Shown: positions 1 to 8,920 of the stretch, one piece after another | How positions within the stretch are numbered: position 1 is the stretch's first letter | How the letters are laid out: each line of letters opens with the position of its first letter | From: Pseudomonadota bacterium | Lineage (GTDB): Bacteria; Pseudomonadota; Gammaproteobacteria; Burkholderiales; Thiobacillaceae | Assembly (NCBI GenBank): GCA_021821425.1 | Contig: JAKACL010000099.1 | Coordinates: 1 to 9,590, forward strand | Reading direction: 5' to 3' | Length of the DNA stretch: 9,590 nt | Notes under the pieces: model-generated | What the model saw: the letters and a program-made list of their open reading frames with translations, nothing else | Told to the model about the DNA's origin: nothing | Database searches by the model: none | Translations under genes and position numbers: made by a program

Positions 1-354
1 GTCGATCTCGACAAGCTGGACCGGCCCGGCGCCAGCCTGATTCCGCTGTTCGCGGGCGTGTCCCGGCTCATCCTGATCGATGCGATGCGGGCCGGCGGCC
101 AGGCGGGCGATATCCGGCGCTTCGCCCCGGAAGACTGGCCAGCCTATGGACAGGGCCTGTCGAGCCACGGCTTTGGCGTTCTCGACGCGCTGTTGCTGGC
201 GCGCGAACTTGACGCGCTGCCGGCCCGGGTCGACCTGTATGGGATTGAAATCGGCACGGCCTGCCTGAGCGAAACCGCGACGGCGCCGGTCAGGCACGCT
301 GCCCGGCAGCTGGCAGGGGAGATCGCCGCCAGCCTGGCGCTCAACCTGCCCTAG
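1..354 (+). CDS. [NiFe]-hydrogenase maturation protease (M52 family), C-terminal part
   Basis: Frame 1 is open from the first base to a TAG at 352-354, giving 117 residues of a protein whose start lies left of the window. Family members (HyaD/HybD/HoxM) are nickel-dependent endopeptidases of about 160-200 residues that remove the C-terminal tail of the hydrogenase large subunit after the metal centre is inserted. Seen here: the strand LILIDA, whose Asp (79-81) matches the second metal ligand of HybD; the segment SSHGFG, whose His (166-168) matches the third ligand; and the later GIEIG stretch typical of the family. The first ligand, an N-terminal Glu, is outside the window. A GTG at 58 is an internal codon, because the conserved sequence continues upstream of it. 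Hydrogenase structural genes probably lie to the left. The subgroup cannot be decided from this fragment. Confidence 0.85.
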   Translation, partial: VDLDKLDRPGASLIPLFAGVSRLILIDAMRAGGQAGDIRRFAPEDWPAYGQGLSSHGFGVLDALLLARELDALPARVDLYGIEIGTACLSETATAPVRHAARQLAGEIAASLALNLP

Positions 355-383
355 CCAGAGTCCATCCCAGGCCTGCGCGCGAT

Positions 384-422
384 GGCCATGCCCCGGGAAG
401 GGGTGCTGTGCGGCATCGGGCC
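384..422. other. imperfect inverted repeat after the hydrogenase protease gene
   Basis: GGCC-ATGCC at 384-392 can pair with GGCAT at 412-416 and GGCC at 419-422, leaving a 2-nt bulge (417-418) and a 19-nt loop. There is no run of T after it, so it does not look like a classical intrinsic terminator. It overlaps the putative -35 box at 410-415. In this GC-rich DNA it may be chance. Confidence 0.2.
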
Positions 423-438
423 GATGATTGCCTATACT
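410..438 (+). promoter_or_regulatory. candidate sigma-70-type promoter for the GGDEF-EAL gene
   Basis: The -10-like hexamer TATACT (433-438, 5 of 6 to TATAAT) follows GCGGCA (410-415, 3 of 6 to TTGACA) at exactly 17 bp. Transcription would start near 445, leaving a leader of about 65 nt before the ATG at 511. The rest of the 355-510 gap shows no gene. A modest AGGA at 496-499 is the likely ribosome binding site, 11 nt from the ATG. Confidence 0.4.
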
Positions 439-510
439 GCGGACAACTTCAGACACTCCACCCGGAAGCCGTAATACCCGATAGGGCTTTCTTTCAGGAC
501 TGACAATCGC

Positions 511-2757
511 ATGGCGTTCCGGATTCTGCTGCAGGCATGTTTGATCGGGCTGCTGTCGGCCGCGCTGGCCCATGCCGCGCCTGCGCGGGTGCCGGTGCGC
601 GTGGGGGTATTCGAGAACGCGCCCATCGTCACCCTCCCGGCAGGCGCCCCGCCGGCAGGCATCGCGATCGACGTGATCCGCTGGGTGGCCGAGCGCGAAA
701 ACTGGCAGGTCCGCTACGTGCCGGACAGTTTCGACCGCCTGGTCGAACGGCTGGAGCGCGGCGAGATCGACCTGATGGTGGGCATTGCCTACAGCGATGA
801 ACGCGCGGCACGTTTCCAGTTCACCCGGCAAAACCTGATCGGCAACTGGGGCATGGTGTACCGTCATGCCGACAGCCAGATCAATGCGCTGCCCGACCTC
901 AAGGGCAAGCGCGTTGCGTTGATGCGCAGCAGCACGCACAGCCAGGCCCTGCTCGAACTGGCGACGCGCTTCGACGCCGCTTTCACCCCGGTCTACGTCG
1001 ACAGTTATCCCGAGGTGCTGCAGGCCATCGCCGACCAGCGCGCCGATGCCGGCGCGGTCAACCGGGTGTTTGCCGCGTTGCATGCGCAGGGGCCGGCCCT
1101 GGTCGTCACCGGCATCGTCTTCAATCCGGTGTTTGTCCACTACGCTGCGCCAAAACACGCGGACCCGGCCGTGCTGAATACGCTCGACCGCCATCTGGCC
1201 GCGCTCAAGGCCGACCCGGAATCGGTCTACTACCAGTCCTTGCAGAATTGGCTCGAAGCCGTTCCGGCGCAAAATCCCCACTGGCTGCCATGGGCCGCCG
1301 CCGGCGCCGCCGGCCTGCTGCTGCTGGTGGTGGCGCTTGCGGGCATCCTGCGACACCAGGTGCGCCGGCAGACCGGCGAACTGCAGCAGCGCGCCGATCA
1401 GTTGCAGACGGAGATCGAGCAGCGCGAGCAGGCCGAAGCGCACCTGAACCAGCTGGCCTATTTCGACGGGTTGACCCGGCTGCCGAACCGCGAAGGCTTC
1501 CGCATCGCGCTGGAAGACGCCATGACGGTGATGCAGGGTACCGACAAGCGCTTGGCCCTGATGTTTATCGACATCGACCGCCTGAAGAACATCAACGACG
1601 GGCTCGGCCATGGCGCCGGCGACCTGCTGCTGCAGCAGATCGCCGCCCGCCTGCAATCGGTGCTGAGAGTGCACGATCACCTGAGCCGTTTCGGTGGCGA
1701 CGAATTCGTCGTGATCGTGTCCGACATCGGTGCGCTCACCGACGCGGAAGCGGTCGCCATGCGCCTGCTCGAAAGCCTGACCACCCCGATCGACATCGGT
1801 GCAACCCAGATCTACTCCAGTTGCAGCATCGGCATTGCGCTGTATCCGGACGATGCCGATTCGATCGACAGCCTGCTCAAGCATGCCGACACCGCCATGT
1901 ATCAGGCCAAGGAACAGGGCGGCAACCGCTTCCTGTTCTATCACGCCAAGCAGACCGAACGCGTGGTCGAGCGGCTGACGCTCGACACCCGCCTGCGCCA
2001 GGCGCTGGAGCGCGACGAGTTGCTGCTGCATTACCAGCCGGTCGTGGAACTGGCGAGTCAGCGCTTCGTCGGCGTCGAGGCGCTGCTGCGTTGGGACGAT
2101 CCGGAACGCGGTCTGGTCATGCCGGGCGCCTTCATCTCCGCCGCGGAGGACAGTGGACTGATCGTTCAGCTCGGAGAATGGGTGCTGGAGGCCGGCTGTG
2201 CCGAACTGCGCGCCTGGCAGCAACGGGGCCTGGCCGAAAACCTGACCCTCGCGGTCAACGTCTCGACCCGGCAATTCCAGGACAAACGGCTGGTGAAATC
2301 GGTCGAGCAGGCCTTGCTGCGCACCGGCCTCGCGCCCGAATGCCTCGAGCTCGAAATCACCGAGAACGTGATGCTGATCATGAACGACGACGTGCGCGCC
2401 ACGCTGGACACCCTGCGCGCAATGGGGGTGAGGTTGTCTCTCGACGATTTCGGCACCGGCTATTCCAGCCTGAGCTACCTCAAGCAGCTGCCGTTTCACA
2501 CGCTCAAGATCGACCAGTCCTTCGTCAGCAAGATTCCGGGGCAGCCGGACGATACCCAGATCATCACGTCCATCCTCGGGCTGGCGAAGGGCCTCGGCCT
2601 GCAGGTCGTTGCCGAGGGGATCGAGACGCGCGCGCAATACGAATTCCTGCGCGAACACGGCTGCGAATTCGGCCAGGGCTATCTGATGAGCCGGCCGGTG
2701 CCGGCCGATGCATTGATTGCGATGCTGGTGGAGCCGGAACGCGTCCGCTATGCCTAG
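511..2757 (+). CDS. periplasmic SBP sensor - GGDEF - EAL c-di-GMP turnover protein
   Basis: A 748-residue inner-membrane protein predicted to make and/or break cyclic di-GMP in response to a periplasmic ligand. Residues 1-22 form a Sec signal peptide ending AHA|A. Residues 25-245 resemble a family 3 solute-binding (amino-acid type) domain, with the typical pattern of an acidic residue and Arg before RFQFT, and RADAGAVNR near its end. A single TM helix spans about 259-280, and a heptad-like helix rich in Gln and Glu (283-315) leads into the GGDEF domain (FDGLT at 318-322). GGDEF is canonical at 395-399, and an RxxD inhibitory site (R386-D389) sits exactly five residues before it. The EAL domain has E523 of EALLR, N583, E618, D645-D646 of DDFGTG, K666, E702 and E705 of AEGIE, and Q722: the full expected set. 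Diguanylate cyclase and phosphodiesterase activity therefore both look possible; which dominates cannot be read from sequence. The ligand is unknown. The gene has its own candidate promoter and stands alone. Confidence 0.93.
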   Translation: MAFRILLQACLIGLLSAALAHAAPARVPVRVGVFENAPIVTLPAGAPPAGIAIDVIRWVAERENWQVRYVPDSFDRLVERLERGEIDLMVGIAYSDERAARFQFTRQNLIGNWGMVYRHADSQINALPDLKGKRVALMRSSTHSQALLELATRFDAAFTPVYVDSYPEVLQAIADQRADAGAVNRVFAALHAQGPALVVTGIVFNPVFVHYAAPKHADPAVLNTLDRHLAALKADPESVYYQSLQNWLEAVPAQNPHWLPWAAAGAAGLLLLVVALAGILRHQVRRQTGELQQRADQLQTEIEQREQAEAHLNQLAYFDGLTRLPNREGFRIALEDAMTVMQGTDKRLALMFIDIDRLKNINDGLGHGAGDLLLQQIAARLQSVLRVHDHLSRFGGDEFVVIVSDIGALTDAEAVAMRLLESLTTPIDIGATQIYSSCSIGIALYPDDADSIDSLLKHADTAMYQAKEQGGNRFLFYHAKQTERVVERLTLDTRLRQALERDELLLHYQPVVELASQRFVGVEALLRWDDPERGLVMPGAFISAAEDSGLIVQLGEWVLEAGCAELRAWQQRGLAENLTLAVNVSTRQFQDKRLVKSVEQALLRTGLAPECLELEITENVMLIMNDDVRATLDTLRAMGVRLSLDDFGTGYSSLSYLKQLPFHTLKIDQSFVSKIPGQPDDTQIITSILGLAKGLGLQVVAEGIETRAQYEFLREHGCEFGQGYLMSRPVPADALIAMLVEPERVRYA

Positions 2758-2780
2758 CAGAAGAGGCGGACGCCGGGGGG

Positions 2781-4840
<2,060 letters not shown>

Positions 4841-5188
4841 TCAGGCTCCGAATAGGGCTTCGTATTGTTCTTCGGCAAAGCCGAGGTGGTAGCGGCCGTC
4901 GCGTTCCAGCACCGGGCGCTTGATCACGCTGGGCTGGGCAATCATCAGGGCCATCGCGCCGGCCTCGTTGCTGGCCGCTTCCTTATCCGCATCGGGGAGC
5001 TTGCGCCAGGTGGTGCCGCGGGTGTTGAGCAGCGCCTGCCAGCCGGTCTGATTGACGACCTGCTTCAGCCATGCCGCGTCGACGCCCTGTTTCTTGAAGT
5101 CGTGGAAAGGTGCGTCGTGGCCGTGTTCGGCGAGCCAGGCGCGCGCTTTCTTGACGGTGGTGCAGTTGGGGATGCCGTAGAGCTTCAT
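4841..5188 (-). CDS. yffB: ArsC/Spx-family thioredoxin-fold protein YffB
   Basis: A 115-residue cytoplasmic protein of the ArsC/Spx superfamily, close to E. coli YffB (118 residues). Shared stretches are LYGIPNC with Cys9 followed by TTVKKARAWL, the signature NTRGTTWRKL at 55-64, and IKRP at 89-92. Only one Cys sits in the N-terminal motif, as in YffB. Family annotation as arsenate reductase rests on fold, not proven activity: YffB has been proposed to be a glutathione-dependent reductase, and its role is unsettled. The start chosen is the ATG at 5186-5188, because conserved sequence begins there; an in-frame ATG at 5210-5212 would add eight unconserved residues. Neither start has a strong Shine-Dalgarno. 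It is first in the yffB-dapE-prmB operon. In E. coli yffB also directly precedes dapE, so the pairing is old, but its meaning is unknown. Confidence 0.9.
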   Translation of the reverse strand: MKLYGIPNCTTVKKARAWLAEHGHDAPFHDFKKQGVDAAWLKQVVNQTGWQALLNTRGTTWRKLPDADKEAASNEAGAMALMIAQPSVIKRPVLERDGRYHLGFAEEQYEALFGA

Positions 5189-5205
5189 TAAATAAGCGGT
5201 CCGCG

Positions 5206-5234
5206 TCGGCATCGGCCGTGCGTGGACGTAAAAT
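5206..5234 (+). promoter_or_regulatory. candidate sigma-70-type promoter for the ABC-MFS-GNAT operon
   Basis: TCGGCA (5206-5211, 4 of 6 to TTGACA), a 17-bp spacer and TAAAAT (5229-5234, 5 of 6 to TATAAT). The predicted start of transcription is near 5241, giving a leader of about 28 nt before the ATG at 5269. A GTG at 5218 that would extend the ABC protein lies inside this promoter, which argues against it as a start. Confidence 0.45.
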
Positions 5235-5253
5235 CGGGAAAAGCAAAAACGAG

Positions 5254-5282
5254 ATTCTACCCGACCTGATGCATCCTGCCGT
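5254..5282 (-). promoter_or_regulatory. candidate divergent promoter for yffB-dapE-prmB
   Basis: On the complementary strand, ACGGCA (complement of 5277-5282, 3 of 6) is followed after 17 bp by TAGAAT (complement of 5254-5259, 5 of 6). The transcript would begin near 5247 and run about 59 nt to the yffB ATG at 5188. Its -35 box lies inside the first codons of the opposing ABC gene, so the two promoters face away from each other and overlap. Confidence 0.33.
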
Positions 5283-7071
5283 CCATTCCCATACCGCGCC
5301 GCCGCCGCCCGGCGAGGCCAGCCTGCGTTCCCTCGGCCGCCTGTTTCCCTATCTGTGGGAATTCCGCGGCCGCGTGCTGCTGGCGCTGGCGCTGCTGGTC
5401 GGCGCCAAGCTGGCCTCGGTGGCGGTGCCGCTGGTGCTGAAGGAAATCATCGATGCGCTCGACCAGCCGCGTGCCGAGCTGGTGCTGCCGCTGGCCCTGA
5501 TCCTCGGCTACGGGGTATTGCGCTTCGCCAGCACCACCTTCGCCGACCTGCGCGACGTGATTTTCGCCAAGGTCACGCAGCGCGCGATGCGCCGCATCAG
5601 CATGGCGGTGTTCAAGCACCTGCATGCGCTGTCGCTGCGCTTCCACCTGGAGCGCCAGACCGGCGGCATCACCCGCGACATCGAGCGCGGTTCCAAGGCG
5701 CTGTCCAGCCTGGTCGGCTACCTGCTGTTCCGCATCGCTCCGACGGTGCTGGAAATCCTGATGGTCGCGGGCATCCTGTTCGTCAAGCTCGACTGGGTGT
5801 TCGGCGTGCTGACGCTGATCACGCTCGCCGCCTACATCGGCTTTACCGTCACCATCACCGAATGGCGCACCCAGTTCGTGCGCAAAGCCAACACCCTCGA
5901 TTCCGAAGCCTACGGTCGCGCCATCGACAGCCTGCTGAACTACGAGACGGTGAAGTACTTCGGCAACGAGAAATACGAGGCCGAGCGTTACGACAGGAGC
6001 CTGATCGAGTGGGAGGCGATGTCGCTGAAGTCGCAGCGTTCGCTGGGCATGCTCAATGCCGCGCAGGCCGGGGTGATCGCCATCGGCGTCACGCTGATGG
6101 TGCTGCGCGCCGCCGCCGGCGTGGTCGAGGGCACGCTGACCCTGGGCGACCTGGTGATGGTCAATGCCTTCCTGCTGCAGATGTTCCAGCCGCTCAGTTT
6201 CCTCGGCGTGATGTACCGCCAGATCAAGGAATCGATCACCGACGTCGAGCGCATGTTCGCGCTGATGCAGCGGCCGCGCGAAGTCGAGGACGCGCCCGAT
6301 GCGCGCGAACTGGATGTCGTCGCCGGAGAAGTCAAATTCGACAAGGTGAGCTTCGCCTATAACGCCGACCGCCCGATCCTGCACGAGGTCAGCTTCACCA
6401 TTCCGGCCGGCAAGACAGTGGCGGCGGTGGGCGCGAGCGGCGCCGGCAAGTCGACGCTCGCCCGATTGCTGTTCCGCTTCTACGACGTCGGTTCAGGCAG
6501 CATCACCATCGACGGCCAGGATATCCGCCACGTCACGCAGGACTCGCTGCGCGCCGCCCTCGGCGTGGTGCCGCAGGATACCGTGCTGTTCAACGACAGC
6601 ATCTACTACAACATCGCCTACGGCCGCCCGAATGCGACGCGGGGCGAGGTGGTCGAGGCAGCGCGCGCGGCGCATATCCTCGCCTTCATCGAAAGCCTGC
6701 CGCAAGGCTGGGACACCGTGGTCGGCGAGCGCGGGCTCAAGCTCTCGGGCGGCGAGAAGCAGCGCGTGGCGATTGCGCGCACGCTGCTGAAGAACCCGGC
6801 CATCCTGATCCTGGACGAGGCGACCTCGGCGCTCGACACCAAGACCGAAAAGGCCATCCAGGCCGAGCTGCTGGAAATCGCACGCGGTCGCACCAGCCTC
6901 GTCATTGCGCACCGCCTGTCCACCGTAGTCGAGGCCGACGAAATTCTGGTGCTCGACGGCGGCCGCATCGTCGAGCGCGGCCGCCACCCCGACCTGCTGG
7001 CGCAAAACGGCGTGTACGCCCACATGTGGGCGCTGCAGCAGCAGGCCGAAGCCGAGGCCGGTGCCGACTGA
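5269..7071 (+). CDS. Atm1/HMT-type ABC exporter, fused permease and ATPase
   Basis: A 600-residue half-transporter that should work as a homodimer in the inner membrane, exporting substrate with ATP. Residues 20-310 hold six TM helices (for example 36-57 and about 71-91), and 330-595 hold the ATPase: Walker A GASGAGKST 388-396, Q-loop Q436, signature LSGGEKQR 492-499, Walker B D516 with catalytic E517, and H-loop H548. The stretch NYETVKYFGNE at 224-234 and FLGVMYRQIK before the ATPase are hallmarks of the Atm1/ABCB7/heavy-metal subgroup, which in characterised members moves glutathione-linked sulfur species or metal-glutathione conjugates. The substrate here is inferred from family only. The start at 5269 is preferred because an upstream GTG (5218) falls within the promoter and adds unconserved residues, although no strong Shine-Dalgarno is visible. 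Its TGA (7069-7071) shares the A with the ATG of the next gene. Confidence 0.93.
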   Translation: MHPAVHSHTAPPPPGEASLRSLGRLFPYLWEFRGRVLLALALLVGAKLASVAVPLVLKEIIDALDQPRAELVLPLALILGYGVLRFASTTFADLRDVIFAKVTQRAMRRISMAVFKHLHALSLRFHLERQTGGITRDIERGSKALSSLVGYLLFRIAPTVLEILMVAGILFVKLDWVFGVLTLITLAAYIGFTVTITEWRTQFVRKANTLDSEAYGRAIDSLLNYETVKYFGNEKYEAERYDRSLIEWEAMSLKSQRSLGMLNAAQAGVIAIGVTLMVLRAAAGVVEGTLTLGDLVMVNAFLLQMFQPLSFLGVMYRQIKESITDVERMFALMQRPREVEDAPDARELDVVAGEVKFDKVSFAYNADRPILHEVSFTIPAGKTVAAVGASGAGKSTLARLLFRFYDVGSGSITIDGQDIRHVTQDSLRAALGVVPQDTVLFNDSIYYNIAYGRPNATRGEVVEAARAAHILAFIESLPQGWDTVVGERGLKLSGGEKQRVAIARTLLKNPAILILDEATSALDTKTEKAIQAELLEIARGRTSLVIAHRLSTVVEADEILVLDGGRIVERGRHPDLLAQNGVYAHMWALQQQAEAEAGAD

Positions 7072-8366
7072 TGGCAAGCCTGCTGCGGCCCGGCGTGCAG
7101 CGCCGCGAAGTCTGGGCCTGGGCCATGTACGACTTTGCCAATTCGGGCTACACCACGGTCGTCATCACCGCCGTATTCGGCGCCTATTTCGTCGCGGTGG
7201 TTGCCGGCAATGCGGCCTGGGCGACCTTCGCGTGGACGCTCGCGCTGTCGGTATCGTATGCGCTGGTGATGCTGACCGCACCGCTGATCGGCGCCTGGGC
7301 CGACGCCCACGCCAGCAAGAAAAAGTGGCTATGGCTCACCACGCTGGGCTGCGTCGGCTTTACCGCGGCGCTGTACTTCGCCTCGCCGGGGGCGCTGGTG
7401 CTGTCGATCGCGGCGCTGATTCTTTCCAATTATTTTTTCGGCACCGGCGAAAACCTGATCGCCGCCTTCCTGCCCGAACTGGCCCGTCCGCGCGCGCTGG
7501 GGCGCATCTCGGGCTGGGGCTGGGCGCTCGGCTACGTCGGCGGACTGGTTTCGCTCGGCGCCAGCCTCGCATACATCAGTGGGGCGCAGGCGGCCGGGCA
7601 GGGCGCGGCCGAGTTCGTGCCGGTGGCCATGCTGATCACCGCCGCGATTTTCTTCCTGGCGAGCCTGCCGACGCTGCTGATTCTGCGCGAGCGCGCCACC
7701 CCGACAGGCCCCCACACGCAGCGCAATGCCTGGCGGCAGGTGCGCTATACCCTCGGCCATCTGCGCCAGCTGCCCGATCTCAAGCGTTTTCTGTTCTGCA
7801 CCGTGCTGTACCAGGCCGGCATCCAGGCCGTCATCACGCTGGCGGCGATCTACGCCACGCTGGTGTTCCGCTTCGACACCCAGCAGACCATCGTGCTGGT
7901 GCTGGTGGTCAACGTCACGGCCGCGCTGGGCGCGTTTGCATTTGGTCACGTGCAGGACCGCATCGGCCACGTACGGGCGATCGCCGTGACGCTGGTCGGC
8001 TGGATTGCGATGGTGCTGCTGGCCTGGGCGGCGCCCGACGAGCGCATGTTCTGGGTCGCCGCCAATCTGGCCGGCCTCTGCATGGGCGCGTCGCAGTCGG
8101 CGGGACGTGCCATGGTCGGACTGCTGGCGCCGCCGGCGCACCAGGCCGAGTTTTTCGGCCTGTGGGGGCTTGCGGTCAAGCTGGCGTCGATCATCGGCCC
8201 GCTGACTTATGGCGCAACCAGCTGGCTGACCGCGGGCGATCACCGGCAGGCACTGCTGATCACCGGACTTTATTTCGTCGCCGGCCTCGGGGTGCTGAGC
8301 GGCATCCGCGCCGGTCGCGGGCGCCGCGCCGCGCATCGTTTCACCCTGCAGTCGGACCATGCCTGA
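7071..8366 (+). CDS. MFS transporter, UMF1 (Atg22-like) family
   Basis: A 431-residue integral membrane protein with about twelve hydrophobic segments. The N-terminal WAWAMYDFANSGYTTVVIT (15-33) is the diagnostic motif of the UMF1/Atg22-like branch of the major facilitator superfamily, and G74-AWAD-AHAS-KK (74-84) is the cytoplasmic motif A loop between helices 2 and 3. Yeast Atg22 exports amino acids from the vacuole; bacterial members have no settled substrate, so efflux of a small metabolite is only a family-level guess. The ATG at 7071-7073 overlaps the upstream stop by one base (TGATG), with GAGG at 7054-7057 a weak ribosome binding site 13 nt away. A GTG at 7026 in the same frame would extend the protein into the ABC gene but lacks family support. 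The C-terminus overlaps the GNAT gene by 8 bp. Confidence 0.9.
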   Translation: MASLLRPGVQRREVWAWAMYDFANSGYTTVVITAVFGAYFVAVVAGNAAWATFAWTLALSVSYALVMLTAPLIGAWADAHASKKKWLWLTTLGCVGFTAALYFASPGALVLSIAALILSNYFFGTGENLIAAFLPELARPRALGRISGWGWALGYVGGLVSLGASLAYISGAQAAGQGAAEFVPVAMLITAAIFFLASLPTLLILRERATPTGPHTQRNAWRQVRYTLGHLRQLPDLKRFLFCTVLYQAGIQAVITLAAIYATLVFRFDTQQTIVLVLVVNVTAALGAFAFGHVQDRIGHVRAIAVTLVGWIAMVLLAWAAPDERMFWVAANLAGLCMGASQSAGRAMVGLLAPPAHQAEFFGLWGLAVKLASIIGPLTYGATSWLTAGDHRQALLITGLYFVAGLGVLSGIRAGRGRRAAHRFTLQSDHA

Positions 8367-8793
8367 ATTCACAATACACCTCACCGACTGGGCGCACGAA
8401 CAGGCCCGGCTGTCGCAGCTCCGGCGCAGCGTGTTCATCGACGAGCAGGGCGTGCCCGAAGCGCTGGAATGGGATGCCGACGACGCCGGCTCGCTGCATT
8501 TTCTGGTTGTCGACCAGGCCGGGCAGGCCATCGCCTGCGCCCGCCTGTTGCCGGACGGACACCTCGGCCGCATGGCCGTGCTGCCGGCGTGGCGCGGCCG
8601 CGGCGTCGGCCGCGCGCTGCTGGCGGCAGTTCTCGACACTGCGCAATCCCGCGGGCACAGCATGCTCCGGCTGAGCGCGCAAACCCATGCGGCCGCGTTT
8701 TATGCACGCGCCGGATTCACCGCGGTGGGCGGCGAATACGAGGAGGCCGGCATCCCGCATGTCGCGATGCAAAAGACGCTGGACCCGGCGTGA
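8359..8793 (+). CDS. GNAT-family N-acetyltransferase, YjcF-like
   Basis: A 144-residue single-domain acyltransferase expected to use acetyl-CoA (or another acyl-CoA). The N-terminal pattern LRRSVFIDEQGVPEALEWD (21-39) is typical of YjcF-type members. Strand 4 and the pyrophosphate-binding loop are LGRMAVLPAWRGRGVGRALL (69-88), with RGRGVG at 79-84. The HAAAFYARAGF segment near 109-119 is the usual Tyr-containing region after motif A. The acceptor substrate is unknown. It starts inside the end of the MFS gene (8-bp overlap) with no clear Shine-Dalgarno, so it probably depends on translation of that gene. It is the last gene of the ABC-MFS-GNAT operon; the following 127 bp separate it from the next gene. 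Confidence 0.9.
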   Translation: MPEFTIHLTDWAHEQARLSQLRRSVFIDEQGVPEALEWDADDAGSLHFLVVDQAGQAIACARLLPDGHLGRMAVLPAWRGRGVGRALLAAVLDTAQSRGHSMLRLSAQTHAAAFYARAGFTAVGGEYEEAGIPHVAMQKTLDPA

Positions 8794-8840
8794 CGTCATT
8801 GGCGCATGCAGGGTTTTTGCATCTGAATTTAAGCGTTTGC

Positions 8841-8849
8841 TGATAGAGT
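8841..8849 (+). promoter_or_regulatory. candidate extended -10 promoter before the oxidoreductase gene
   Basis: TGaTAGAGT (8841-8849) has the TG dinucleotide of an extended -10 element and four of six bases of TATAAT. No convincing -35 box is found at 16-18 bp. It lies in the 127-bp gap between the GNAT and oxidoreductase genes, about 72 nt before the ATG. The overlapping inverted repeat AGTTC-N6-GAACT (8847-8862) could be an operator or chance. Confidence 0.3.
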
Positions 8850-8920
8850 TCAGCCTGGAACTGCGCGGCACATTTCATCTTGTAGACGCCGCCGCGGACG
8901 CACGAACAAAGGGCAAGGGC

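Noticed and set aside
4841..5188. Calling this gene a true arsenate reductase (arsC).
   Set aside because: The sequence follows YffB closely (NTRGTTWRKL, one N-terminal Cys), and no arsenic resistance gene is nearby.
5257..6384. A long minus-strand open frame (375 codons) opposite the ABC transporter.
   Set aside because: Its composition is His/Gln/Asp-rich, the mirror image of GC-rich codons, and it has no recognisable domain. The opposing strand encodes a clear ABC exporter.
7329..8663. A long minus-strand open frame (444 codons) opposite the MFS and GNAT genes.
   Set aside because: It has low-complexity Arg/Gln-rich sequence without motifs. The + strand genes have diagnostic motifs and coupled starts.
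8806..8822. ATGCA-N7-TGCAT hairpin after the GNAT gene as an intrinsic terminator.
   Set aside because: The stem has only five pairs with little GC, and the T-run lies in the loop rather than after the stem.
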